Shown: positions 8,351 to 17,351 of the stretch, one piece after another
Layout of the letters: every line of letters starts with the position of its first letter
Numbering within the stretch: position 1 is the stretch's first letter
Origin: Porphyrobacter sp. AAP82
Lineage (GTDB): Bacteria; Pseudomonadota; Alphaproteobacteria; Sphingomonadales; Sphingomonadaceae
DNA length: 33,725 nucleotides
NCBI RefSeq assembly: GCF_000331285.1
Contig: NZ_ANFX01000038.1
Location: 1-33,725, forward strand
Direction of reading: 5' to 3'
Program-made: the position numbers and the translations under genes
Notes under the pieces: generated by a model
Told to the model about the DNA's origin: nothing
The model's database searches: none
What the model saw: only the letters and a program-made list of their open reading frames with translations

Positions 8351-8972
8351 GCTAGGGGTCACTCCGGATTTGATCGCCTCGCGCCAGCCGCTGGTGATCG
8401 GCGTCGACGAGGCAGGGCGCGGGCCGCTCGCCGGGCCGGTGGTGGCTGCGGCGGTGGTTCTGGGCGGGGCGATACCGGCAGGGCTCGACGATTCCAAGCG
8501 GCTTTCGTCCGCCCGCCGCGCAGCGCTCGACGAAGCGATCCGTGCGGGCTGCGGCTGGGCGGTGGCGGTGGTGGATCCGCAAGAGATCGACCGGCTCAAC
8601 ATCTTCATGGCGACCATGCTGGCAATGACCCGCGCGGTCGGGGCGCTGACCGCGGCGCTCGGGCGCGAGGCGCACGAGGTGCTGATCGACGGCAACATGA
8701 CCCCCCATGGCCGCTGCGGCGAATGGTGCTGGCCGGCGCGCGCGATCGTCGGCGGGGACGGGATCGAGCCCGCCATCTCCGCCGCCTCGATCATCGCCAA
8801 GCAGTGGCGCGACCGGATGATGCTGGAAGCGGCCGCCGCGCACCCGCATTACGGCTGGGAGCGCAACAAGGGCTATGGCACGGCCGAGCACATGGAAGCG
8901 CTGCGCCGCCACGGCCCGAGCCCGCTTCACCGCCGCAGCTTTGCGCCGGTCGCGCAATTGTCGCTGATCTAG
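8349..8972 (+). CDS. rnhB: Ribonuclease HII
   Basis: RNase HII cleaves the RNA strand of RNA/DNA hybrids and starts removal of ribonucleotides misincorporated in DNA. The 207-residue product shows the DEG-type active site VIGVDEAGRGPLAGPV (D20, E21), the third carboxylate in VLIDGN (D114), the SIIAKQWRDRMM segment with the fourth aspartate, and the conserved YGWERNKGYGTAEHMEAL. The ATG at 8349 shares two bases with the opposing gene's start codon. A TTG at 8370, preceded by AGGGG, is a possible alternative and would sit only seven codons later. Downstream lies the ccrM promoter region. Confidence 0.92.
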   Translation: MLGVTPDLIASRQPLVIGVDEAGRGPLAGPVVAAAVVLGGAIPAGLDDSKRLSSARRAALDEAIRAGCGWAVAVVDPQEIDRLNIFMATMLAMTRAVGALTAALGREAHEVLIDGNMTPHGRCGEWCWPARAIVGGDGIEPAISAASIIAKQWRDRMMLEAAAAHPHYGWERNKGYGTAEHMEALRRHGPSPLHRRSFAPVAQLSLI

Positions 8973-10331
<1,359 letters not shown>

Positions 10332-10341
10332 TCCGGCGGCC

Positions 10342-11454
10342 ATGGCCGATTCCGTCTACATCCACCCCCTGACGCTCGTCGCCGGGCCGCAGGCATTCGA
10401 GGGCGCGGCGGTGCGGCTCGGGGGCAGCATGGCCTATGCCCGCGAATTCGCGCTGGTGCTGCGCGATGGGCGCGCGGTGGAGGAGCGGATCACCGGCACA
10501 CCGGCCGAGACCGAAGCGGCGATTGCGCGCCTGTCCGGGGCTCTGGCGGCGGAAGCCGGGGCGCAGTGGGCCAACCTTGCCAAGGCGCACCCGCCCTTGC
10601 AGCTGGGTCCGCGCACGGTAAGGCTCGACCAGCCGCAGGTGATGGGGATCCTCAACGTCACGCCCGACAGCTTTTCGGACGGCGGCCGGCACGATGCGCC
10701 CGAGGCTGGCCGTGCCCATGCCGCCGCGATGATCGAGGCGGGCGCGGCGATCATCGACATCGGCGGGGAAAGCACCCGGCCGGGCGCTGCTGCGACCTTC
10801 GAGGACGAGGAAATCGGCCGCGTCGTGCCCGCCATCGCCTATTGCGCTGCGATGGGCGCCGCGATCAGCCTCGACACCCGGCGCGCCGGCGTGCTCGCCG
10901 CGGGGCTGGCGGCCGGCGCGCACCTGGCCAACGATGTCTCGGCGCTGCGCTATGACCCGCGCTCGAAGGAAGTTGTCGCCGCCGCAGGCTGCCCGGTGGT
11001 GCTGATGCACGCCCCGGGCGCGGGCGAGGATCTGCACAAGGGCCCGGGCTATGCCGACGTGGTCAGCGAGGTGTTCGATTTCCTCCACCACGCCCGCGCG
11101 CAGGCGATCGCGGCGGGGATTGCCGAGGACCGCATCATCCTCGACCCCGGCATCGGCTTTGGCAAGAGCCTCGCGGAGAACCTTGCGCTCATCAACGCCC
11201 TGCCGCTGTTCCATGCGCTCGGCAGCCCGCTCTTGCTGGGGGCGAGCCGCAAGCGGATGATCGGCGCGCTCAGCCGCGAGGAGCCGGCGGGCCAGCGCCT
11301 CGCCGGGTCGATCGCGCTGGCGATCAAGGGGATGGAGGCCGGCGTCCACCTGCTGCGCGTCCACGATGTTGCCGAAACGGTGCAGGCAAGGAACGTGTGG
11401 CGCGGGCTCAGGGACGCAGGATTGACCGACTACAGCACCCTGCCGCCGCTGTAA
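10342..11454 (+). CDS. folP: Dihydropteroate synthase with N-terminal extension
   Basis: Dihydropteroate synthase joins pABA to 6-hydroxymethyl-dihydropterin pyrophosphate in folate synthesis and is the sulfonamide target. The TIM-barrel domain runs from about residue 98, with GILNVTPDSFSDGG, IDIGGESTRPGA, a LANDVSALRYDP strand, ILDPGIGFGKS and LLGASRKRMIG all intact. It is preceded by about 95 residues without catalytic motifs (MADSVYIHPLTLVAGPQAFE onward), making the protein 370 residues against roughly 280 in E. coli. The extension reads as genuine coding sequence and begins directly after ccrM; its role is unknown to me. Pterin-binding residues are all conserved, so the enzyme should be active. 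Confidence 0.93.
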   Translation: MADSVYIHPLTLVAGPQAFEGAAVRLGGSMAYAREFALVLRDGRAVEERITGTPAETEAAIARLSGALAAEAGAQWANLAKAHPPLQLGPRTVRLDQPQVMGILNVTPDSFSDGGRHDAPEAGRAHAAAMIEAGAAIIDIGGESTRPGAAATFEDEEIGRVVPAIAYCAAMGAAISLDTRRAGVLAAGLAAGAHLANDVSALRYDPRSKEVVAAAGCPVVLMHAPGAGEDLHKGPGYADVVSEVFDFLHHARAQAIAAGIAEDRIILDPGIGFGKSLAENLALINALPLFHALGSPLLLGASRKRMIGALSREEPAGQRLAGSIALAIKGMEAGVHLLRVHDVAETVQARNVWRGLRDAGLTDYSTLPPL

Positions 11455-11557
11455 CGGCAGGGGCGCGGCTTTCCTACACTGGCATTGGCGACTATGGCGG
11501 AAACGGGTGCGCACGGCATCGGGCGCCTGCCCCGAGCCCGCCAACGCGAAATAATGT

Positions 11558-11648
11558 GTGAACTTCGGTTTTGGCCTGCAACAAACTGAAACAAAAAGCA
11601 AATAGCTGTAGGATTGCACAATTTGCAATGTGAACTTCGTGAACTTCG
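11558..11648. promoter_or_regulatory. AT-rich leader with repeated GTGAACTTCG and a TTGCA palindrome
   Basis: GTGAACTTCG occurs at 11558-11567, 11630-11639 and 11639-11648; the last two are tandem with a 9-bp period. Directly before them ATTGCA (11613-11618) and TGCAAT (11624-11629) form a perfect inverted repeat with a 5-base spacer. The stretch is clearly AT-rich against its surroundings and lies 60-150 bases before the PhoD-like gene, so a promoter or operator is likely. The rest of 11455-11708 shows nothing clear. GAAC-N5-GAAC spacing does not match the alphaproteobacterial LexA box. Confidence 0.45.
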
Positions 11649-11708
11649 GGTGAGCCCTTCCTTGCCCGTGCCACCGCCCGCCGCGATCCGAATGTAGGAG
11701 CTTTTTCG

Positions 11709-12857
11709 ATGCGTTCCGCCCTGTTCACCGCCGCCGCCCTGCTGGCATGTGCCATGCCCGCGTGGGGCCAGACGCCGCAGGCTGTCGAGGTCACCCCCGA
11801 CCAGCTGCTCGCGCCCTATTACGAAGCGCTGCGCGCCAAACTCGACATGCCGGTCGCCGCACCCAATCCGGCGCTGGCGCCCGCGACGACGCTGACCCGC
11901 ATCGCGGTGGGCAGCTGCAACCACCAGAGCGCCTCGCAGCATATGTGGGCGCAGGTCGCCGCGGCCAATCCGCAGCTGTTCCTGATGATCGGCGACAATG
12001 TCTATGGCGATGCCGGGTGGGATGGCGATGCCGGGCTCGCGTCCTTGCGCGCCGCCTATGCCCGCCAGGCCTCGCACCCCGAATTCGCGGAATTCCGGGC
12101 CAAGGTGCCGATGCAGGCGGTGTGGGACGACCATGATTTCGGCTTCAACGATGCCGGCGCCAGCTTCCCCTTCCGCCGCTGGTCCGAAACCCTGTTCGAA
12201 ACCTTCTGGGGATCGTCCGAGGCGGTGAAGGCGCGGCCCGGGGTCTATCAGAGCACCATCACCGGCCCCGAAGGCAAGCGCGTGCAGGTGATCCTGCTCG
12301 ACACGCGGTTCTTCCGTTCGGACCTGAAGCGCGGGCCGTGGACCCGGGACCGCCAGCCGCTCGGCAGCTATCTGCCCGATGCGGGCGCGGACAAGACCGT
12401 GCTGGGCGATGCGCAATGGGCGTGGCTGGCGGCCGAGCTGGCCAAGCCTGCCGATGTGCGGATCGTGGTGTCCTCGACACAGGTCCTGACCACCGCGCAC
12501 CAGTTCGAGGGCTGGACCAATTTCCCCGCCGAGCGCACCCGGCTGCTCGATCTGCTGGGGCGCCGCGAGCCGAGCGGGTTGGTGCTGCTGTCGGGCGATC
12601 GCCACGCGGGCGGGATTTACCAGATCGAGCATGGCGGCGAGACGATCCGGGAGCTGACCAGTTCGTCGTTGAACCTCACCTTCGGCGACACCACCGAAAG
12701 GGCGAGCGCGCGCGAGGTCGATCCGGCGCGGGTCGGGCCGATCCATCCGGTCGAGAATTACGGCCTTGTCGATATCGACTGGAAGGCGCGGGCGCTGACC
12801 GTCACTCTCAAGGGCAACACCGGCGCGGCGCTGGCGAGCCAGACCTTCGGGTGGTGA
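11709..12857 (+). CDS. PhoD-like alkaline phosphatase/phosphodiesterase, exported
   Basis: The 382-residue product has a Sec signal peptide (MRSALFTAAALLACAMPAWG-Q) and the metal-site motifs of the PhoD family. These are IAVGSCNHQSASQHMW, LFLMIGDNVYGDAGWDGD, MQAVWDDHDFGFNDAG, ILLDTRFFRSDLK and VLLSGDRHAGGIYQIE. PhoD enzymes hydrolyse phosphate mono- and diesters outside the cytoplasm, often under phosphate limitation. A strong AGGAG lies nine bases before the ATG. The upstream leader carries repeats but no sequence I can call a Pho box. The signal lacks the twin arginines typical of classical PhoD, so Sec export is inferred. It converges on the SDR gene with a 20-base gap and no hairpin. Confidence 0.88.
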   Translation: MRSALFTAAALLACAMPAWGQTPQAVEVTPDQLLAPYYEALRAKLDMPVAAPNPALAPATTLTRIAVGSCNHQSASQHMWAQVAAANPQLFLMIGDNVYGDAGWDGDAGLASLRAAYARQASHPEFAEFRAKVPMQAVWDDHDFGFNDAGASFPFRRWSETLFETFWGSSEAVKARPGVYQSTITGPEGKRVQVILLDTRFFRSDLKRGPWTRDRQPLGSYLPDAGADKTVLGDAQWAWLAAELAKPADVRIVVSSTQVLTTAHQFEGWTNFPAERTRLLDLLGRREPSGLVLLSGDRHAGGIYQIEHGGETIRELTSSSLNLTFGDTTERASAREVDPARVGPIHPVENYGLVDIDWKARALTVTLKGNTGAALASQTFGW

Positions 12858-12877
12858 ACTGCCCTCGCGCCAGCCGG

Positions 12878-13639
12878 TTAGAGCGTGAAGCCGCCGTCCG
12901 GTACCATGACGTGGCCGGTGATGTTGGCGGCGGCATCGGACAGGAGGTAGAGGATGCTGCCGGCCATTTCCTCGGCGCTGGCAAAGCGGCCCGAGGGGGT
13001 GGTCTTCGCCATCCTGGCGATGGTCGCCTCGCGGCCGATGGCGGCGAGGGAGGCCTTGAAGTCCTCCCCGCTCTCCCAGATCGCGGTGTCGACGCCGCCC
13101 GGCGCGATGGCGTTGACGCGGATGCCGGCGCGCGCGTTCTCGGCAGCGGCGATGCGCGCCATGTGGGCGACGGCGGCCTTGGAGACGCCGTAGGGGCCGA
13201 TGCCGGGAACGGGTTTGAGGCCGGTGGTCGAAGAGACGATCACCACGCTCCCGCTCTTGCCCGCCATCGCGCGCAAGCTGGTCGCGAGGGTCAGGAAGGC
13301 GCCGTCGAGGTTGACCGCCATGACGCGGCGCCACTCGGCAAGGGTGAGGCCGGCAAGCAAGCCGCCGGCGCCGATCCCGGCGTTGACGATGGCATGGTCG
13401 AGCCCGGCAAGCCGCGGTTCGAGCGCCTGCCACAAGGCCTCGTCGGCGACGCTGCCCACGATGCGGTGGACCTCGCAGGCCCCGAGGTCGAGCGCGTCGA
13501 TCCCGGCGGCATCGACATCGACGAGGAACAGGCGGGAGGCCCCGCGTGCCGCCAGCGCCTTCGCGCAGGCCGCGCCGATCCCCGAAGCCGCGCCGGTGAC
13601 GAGCGCGGTGCGCCCGGTGAAGTCGTGAAGCTGTGTCAT
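12878..13639 (-). CDS. Short-chain dehydrogenase/reductase (SDR)
   Basis: A classical SDR of 253 residues. The cofactor loop TGAASGIG spans residues 15-22, with a following D41 that favours NAD(H) over NADP(H). NAG is at 86-88, the catalytic asparagine at N110 and the serine in IVSSTTG near 136-137. The Y150-x-x-x-K154 pair is in YGVSK, and IRVNAIAPGGVDTAIW and a C-terminal DGGFTL complete the fold. All catalytic residues are present. The reaction is an alcohol/ketone interconversion; the substrate cannot be read. It is a single-gene unit, with a response regulator gene 43 bases upstream on the same strand of unrelated function. Confidence 0.9.
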   Translation of the reverse strand: MTQLHDFTGRTALVTGAASGIGAACAKALAARGASRLFLVDVDAAGIDALDLGACEVHRIVGSVADEALWQALEPRLAGLDHAIVNAGIGAGGLLAGLTLAEWRRVMAVNLDGAFLTLATSLRAMAGKSGSVVIVSSTTGLKPVPGIGPYGVSKAAVAHMARIAAAENARAGIRVNAIAPGGVDTAIWESGEDFKASLAAIGREATIARMAKTTPSGRFASAEEMAGSILYLLSDAAANITGHVMVPDGGFTL

Positions 13640-13682
13640 GCCGCGCCGCTAGGCTGGCACGGGCCGGGGATCAAGCCGCCCG

Positions 13683-15125
13683 TTACGCAGCGTTGTCGAT
13701 CCCGAGGTCGGAGAGCTTGCGGTAGAGCGTCGAGCGCCCGATCCCGAGCCTGCGGGCGACCTCGGTCATCCGCCCGCGGTAGTGGCCGATGGCAAGGCGG
13801 ATCACGTCGGCCTCGATCTCTTCCAAGGGGCGCAGGTTGCCGTCGGGGGTGTAGAGCATGATGCCCACGCCCTCGTGGGTGTTGCCGGCCGCGCCGCTCT
13901 GCTCGCCGAGCATTTCGGAGAGCTGCGGGAAGCTGTCGGCGGTGAGCGAGTTGCCCTCGCAATAGACTGCCGCGCGGAACAGCACCGATTGCAGCTGACG
14001 GACATTGCCCGGCCAGTGATAGGCGGCAAGCAGGGCCAGTGCGCTGTCGGACACCGAGAGGTGGTTGAGGCCCGGCTGTTCGCCGATGCGGGCGAGGAAG
14101 TGGCGGGCGAGGGCGGGGATATCGCCGGTGCGCTCGCGCAAGGGGGGCAGGACGATGCGGGTCGCACCGAGGCGGGCGGCGAGGCCGGCGTCGAACTGTC
14201 CGGCCTCGACCATCCGGTCGAGCCCGACATTGCTGGTGACGAGCAGCCGCACGTCGATGCGGAAGCCGTAGCTGGCGCCGACCGGGCGGATGATGCCGCT
14301 CTCGAGCGCCTCGGCGAGGCGCTGCTGGAGGGCGGGGGTGAGGCGGTCGATCTCGTCGAGGATCAGGGTGCCGCCGTCGCAATGCTGGAAGGCACCGATC
14401 TGGCGGTCGAAGGCGCCGGGGAAGCTGCCGGGCTCGTGGCCGAACAGCACCGAATCGATCGAGCCGGGGGGGACGCTGGCAAGGTTGATGATCCGCAGCG
14501 GATCCTTGGCGCGAGGGGATGCGCCGTGCATCGCGCGCATCAGCATTTCCTTGCCGGTGCCGCTTTCGCCCTCGATCAGGACATGGCCATGCCCGCGCGC
14601 GGCCTTGGCGGCCTGGGCGAGCGCGGCGCGGAACGAGGGCGCGGTGCCGATCATCGCGTCGAAATCGAGCGTCGCGGACATCTTCTCGGTCAGCGGGGCG
14701 AGTTCGTCGCGCGGGACATCGCGGGTGGTGACGCTGCGCAGCGCCTCCATCAGGCGGTCGGGGGAGACGGGCTTGACGAGGTAGTCCGAAGCGCCCGCAC
14801 GCATCGCCTCGACCGCGAGCAGCGGCGAGGCGCTGGTGGTGAGCATCAGGATCGGGAGCGCGGGGCGGCGGGATTTCAGCTCGGCGATCAGCGCGCAGGC
14901 ATCATCGCCAGGGACCCACTGGTCGAGCAGGATCGCGCTGAGCTGCATTCCCTCGCGCGTGCCGAGCATCGCGATCGCGGTCTCGGCATCCTGGGCGACG
15001 ATCGTGCGCCAGCCATCGCGCGCGGCGATCGCGGTGATGAGGCGGCCCTGCGCGGGCTCGTCATCGATGAGCATCACAATCCGCGCATCGTCCTGCGCCT
15101 GGGGAAGGCAATCCATCTCTGCCAT
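13683..15125 (-). CDS. NtrC-family response regulator with altered GAFTGA loop
   Basis: The 480-residue protein has an N-terminal receiver domain: acidic pocket LIDDEP, phospho-acceptor D68 in ILLDQW, and K118 in LVKP. An AAA+ domain follows with Walker A GESGTGKE (186-193), Walker B LILDEID (D257, E258), the sensor region LLVTSN, RERTGDIPALARHF and WPGNVRQLQ. A Fis-type helix-turn-helix ends the protein (MTEVARRLGIGRSTLYRKL). In the sigma-54 contact loop the expected GAFTGA reads GSFPGA (233-238), losing the threonine that is critical in PspF and NtrC. It may therefore not act through sigma-54. No histidine kinase lies nearby. The start is uncertain: GGGAG lies about 16 bases before the ATG at 15125. 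Confidence 0.9.
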   Translation of the reverse strand: MAEMDCLPQAQDDARIVMLIDDEPAQGRLITAIAARDGWRTIVAQDAETAIAMLGTREGMQLSAILLDQWVPGDDACALIAELKSRRPALPILMLTTSASPLLAVEAMRAGASDYLVKPVSPDRLMEALRSVTTRDVPRDELAPLTEKMSATLDFDAMIGTAPSFRAALAQAAKAARGHGHVLIEGESGTGKEMLMRAMHGASPRAKDPLRIINLASVPPGSIDSVLFGHEPGSFPGAFDRQIGAFQHCDGGTLILDEIDRLTPALQQRLAEALESGIIRPVGASYGFRIDVRLLVTSNVGLDRMVEAGQFDAGLAARLGATRIVLPPLRERTGDIPALARHFLARIGEQPGLNHLSVSDSALALLAAYHWPGNVRQLQSVLFRAAVYCEGNSLTADSFPQLSEMLGEQSGAAGNTHEGVGIMLYTPDGNLRPLEEIEADVIRLAIGHYRGRMTEVARRLGIGRSTLYRKLSDLGIDNAA

Positions 15126-15419
15126 CGCGTGTGCCGTTCTGCTCCCTGATTGGGCCGGGCAGGAAGGCCCGGCTCCGACATCATCGGGCAGGGATAGCCA
15201 CGATGGGTAAAAACCCGATTAAGACTGTGCCGCTGCGGGACAGGTTGGTCGCGGCGCGGGCGGCGGGGGAGAGCGGCGTGCCTCTCACTAAAGGTGACTT
15301 GAGATAGCCGCCCTGCTTCGATACGGGAGCGGCAAGGGCAACCCAGCCCGCTTTTTTCGCAACCATCCGGCAACCATTCGCTCGCCCGAGCATTGAGGAG
15401 CCCAAGGGGAAGAGACATC
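15126..15419. other. Divergent intergenic region with hairpins
   Basis: No gene is visible in this 294-base stretch. On the response-regulator side, GCCGGGC (15154-15160) and GCCCGGC (15167-15173) form a perfect 7-bp hairpin in its leader, and GGGT/ACCC flank an A run near 15205-15215. The plus-strand side ends in GGGGAAGAG, the ribosome site of the oxidase subunit gene. Promoters for both directions must lie here, but I cannot place them. Confidence 0.4.
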
Positions 15420-15542
15420 ATGAGTGTTCACGACATGGAAAAGGCCGAAGCGACCTACTCGGGCTTCATGGCCACGCTGAAATGGGCCGTTCCGGTGATC
15501 GCGGTGATCGCCTTCGCTGTCGTCACCGCGATCGCCAGCTAA
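15420..15542 (+). CDS. aa3-type cytochrome c oxidase subunit IV (bacterial small subunit)
   Basis: This 40-residue ORF begins MSVHDMEKAEATYSGFMATL, continues with one membrane helix (about WAVPVIAVIAFAVVTAIAS) and stops with TAA. It matches the small bacterial aa3 oxidase subunit IV: a short charged N-terminus with 'E.TY.GF', then a single helix. GGGGAAGAG precedes the ATG at good spacing. Such genes are known near pntAA rather than the oxidase operon in several alphaproteobacteria. It ends 11 bases before the pntAA start and is the first gene of this operon. In oxidase structures the subunit packs against the core without catalytic groups; what it does here is inferred. Confidence 0.85.
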   Translation: MSVHDMEKAEATYSGFMATLKWAVPVIAVIAFAVVTAIAS

Positions 15543-15553
15543 GCGCGCCTGAC

Positions 15554-16675
15554 GTGAAAATCGCCATCCTGACAGAGCGCGCCTCGGGCGAGACGCGCGT
15601 TGCCGCCACGCCGGAAACGGCCAAGAAGTTCGCTGCGCTGGGCTGCACGGTTGCGGTGGAAGCGGGGGCGGGCGTCGTTGCCTCGTGTCCCGATGCCGCC
15701 TTTGCCGAAGCCGGCGCCGAGGTGGGCGATGCGGCGGCGACGGTGAAGGATGCCGACATCGTGCTCGGCATCCAGGCGCCCGATGTCGCGCTTCTGGCGG
15801 GCGCGAAGCCCGGGGCATGGGTGGCGGCCCTGTTCGACCCCTTTACCAAGCGTGATGTGGTCGAAGCCTATGCTGCGGCGGGCTTCGAGGCTTTGAGCAT
15901 GGAATTCATGCCGCGGATCACCCGGGCGCAGAGCATGGACGTCTTGTCCTCGCAGTCGAACCTTGCCGGTTACAAGGCGGTGCTGGCTGCGGCGGACGCC
16001 TATGGCCGCGCTTTCCCGATGATGATGACCGCCGCCGGCACGGTGCAGGCCGCGCGCGCTTTCATCATGGGCGTGGGTGTTGCCGGCCTTCAGGCGATCG
16101 CCACCGCGCGGCGTCTGGGCGCGCAGGTTTCGGCGACCGACGTGCGCTCTGCCACCAAGGAGCAGATCCAGTCGCTGGGCGCCAAGGCGATCTTCGTCGA
16201 GAACGTCGCGGGAATCGAAGGCGAAGGCTCGGGCGGCTATGCGACCGAGATGAGCGAGGAATACCAGAAGGCCCAGGCCGAACTCGTCTCGGGCCACATC
16301 GCCAAGCAGGACATCGTCATCACCACCGCGCTGATCCCGGGCCGCGCCGCGCCGCGCCTTATCACCGACGCGCAGATCGCGTCGATGAAGCCGGGCAGCG
16401 TGATCTATGATCTTGCCGTGGCGCAGGGCGGGAATGTCGAGGGCTCGGTCGCCGACGAGGTCGTGACCCGCCACGGCGTCACGATCATCGGCTATTCGAA
16501 CACCCCCGCAACGCTCCCCGCCGACGCCTCGGCGCTGTTCGCGCGCAACCACTACAACTTCCTCAGCGCCTTCTGGGACAAGGAGACCGGCAAGCCCGTG
16601 CTCGACGAGGAAATCGGGGGCGCCATCCGCCTGACGCAGGGCGGCAAGGTCGTTAACGAACGGCTGCTCGGCTAG
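15554..16675 (+). CDS. pntAA: NAD(P) transhydrogenase alpha subunit, soluble domain (PntAA)
   Basis: PntAA is the NAD(H)-binding domain I of proton-translocating transhydrogenase, which reduces NADP+ with NADH using the proton gradient. The 373-residue product starts with VKIAILTERASGETRVAATP, as in alanine dehydrogenase/PntA proteins. It continues with FMPRITRAQSMDVLSSQSNL, the Rossmann segment IMGVGVAGLQAIATARRLGA, an ITTALIPGRAAPRLIT block and GYSNTPATLPADASALFARN. It ends without membrane helices, so this is the split three-subunit form known from Rhodospirillum rubrum. The start is a GTG at 15554 with little ribosome site, probably coupled to the upstream 40-residue gene. An upstream ATG in the same frame runs through that gene and was rejected. 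Confidence 0.93.
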   Translation: MKIAILTERASGETRVAATPETAKKFAALGCTVAVEAGAGVVASCPDAAFAEAGAEVGDAAATVKDADIVLGIQAPDVALLAGAKPGAWVAALFDPFTKRDVVEAYAAAGFEALSMEFMPRITRAQSMDVLSSQSNLAGYKAVLAAADAYGRAFPMMMTAAGTVQAARAFIMGVGVAGLQAIATARRLGAQVSATDVRSATKEQIQSLGAKAIFVENVAGIEGEGSGGYATEMSEEYQKAQAELVSGHIAKQDIVITTALIPGRAAPRLITDAQIASMKPGSVIYDLAVAQGGNVEGSVADEVVTRHGVTIIGYSNTPATLPADASALFARNHYNFLSAFWDKETGKPVLDEEIGGAIRLTQGGKVVNERLLG

Positions 16676-16679
16676 CCCC

Positions 16680-17045
16680 ATGGGCCTCCTCAACGCCACC
16701 GTCTGGGACGCCGCCGATGCCGCCGATGACCTCGGCTATGCGCTGGGCAAGGGGGAGCAGGTGCGCTTCGCCTTCAGGATGGTGCGGGATTCGATCATCT
16801 TCACCGACCGGCGGATCATGATCACCGACATCCAGGGCCTGACCGGATCGAAGCGACGCTACCTCTCGATCCCCTACCGCGCGATCACCACCTTTGCGCT
16901 CGAAAGCGCAGGCCATTTCGATCTCGACACCGAACTCACCATCACCGTCTCGGGCAGCGAACCCATCGCCTTGAATCTCAGCCGCGGGGCCGACGTGCCG
17001 GGGCTGGTGACGCTGCTGACAGAATATCTCGCGCCCGGGAAATAA
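16680..17045 (+). CDS. PH-like (bacterial PH_1) domain protein within the pnt operon
   Basis: This 121-residue cytoplasmic protein follows the pntAA stop by four bases. The pattern is that of a bacterial PH-like domain: a long helix (AADAADDLGYALGKGEQVRF), strands VRDSIIFTDRRIMITDIQGL, SKRRYLSIPYRAITTFALES, then FDLDTELTITVSGSEPIALN and a C-terminal helix. There are no membrane segments or catalytic motifs. It lies between two subunits of one enzyme, so co-expression with PntAA and PntAB is almost certain. Its role is not known to me; it may help assemble or regulate the transhydrogenase, or simply be an inserted passenger. Base composition looks like its neighbours. Confidence 0.85.
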   Translation: MGLLNATVWDAADAADDLGYALGKGEQVRFAFRMVRDSIIFTDRRIMITDIQGLTGSKRRYLSIPYRAITTFALESAGHFDLDTELTITVSGSEPIALNLSRGADVPGLVTLLTEYLAPGK

Positions 17046-17065
17046 GCAGGCAAATAGGGGCAATC

Positions 17066-17347
17066 ATGGACTTCATCTCAATTCTCAGCATCTTCGTGCT
17101 GGCCTGCTTCGTGGGCTATTACGTTGTCTGGTCGGTGACCCCGGCGCTGCACACTCCGCTGATGGCGGTGACCAATGCGATCTCCTCGGTGATCATCGTC
17201 GGCGCGCTGATCGCTGCGGCCGAGGCGGAGAGCCCGGTGGCGAAATATCTCGCGCTGGCCGGCGTGGTGATGGCGAGCATCAACATTTTCGGTGGCTTTG
17301 CCGTGACCGAGCGCATGCTCGCGATGTACAAGAAGAAGGAGAAGTAG
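17066..17347 (+). CDS. pntAB: NAD(P) transhydrogenase alpha subunit, membrane part (PntAB)
   Basis: The 93-residue protein carries the first membrane helices of domain II: DFISILSIFVLACFVGYYVV, LMAVTNAISSVIIVGALIAA and LALAGVVMASINIFGGFAVT, ending in the basic tail MLAMYKKKEK. The TPALHTPLMAVTNAISSVI block is characteristic of the family. With PntB it forms the proton channel in the inner membrane. AGGGG precedes the ATG at correct spacing; pntB follows four bases after its stop, so the two are tightly coupled. Confidence 0.93.
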   Translation: MDFISILSIFVLACFVGYYVVWSVTPALHTPLMAVTNAISSVIIVGALIAAAEAESPVAKYLALAGVVMASINIFGGFAVTERMLAMYKKKEK

Positions 17348-17351
17348 AGCC

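Noticed and set aside
11630..11648. LexA (SOS) box in the tandem GAAC repeats
   Set aside because: Alphaproteobacterial LexA uses GTTC-N7-GTTC; here the spacing between GAAC cores is five.
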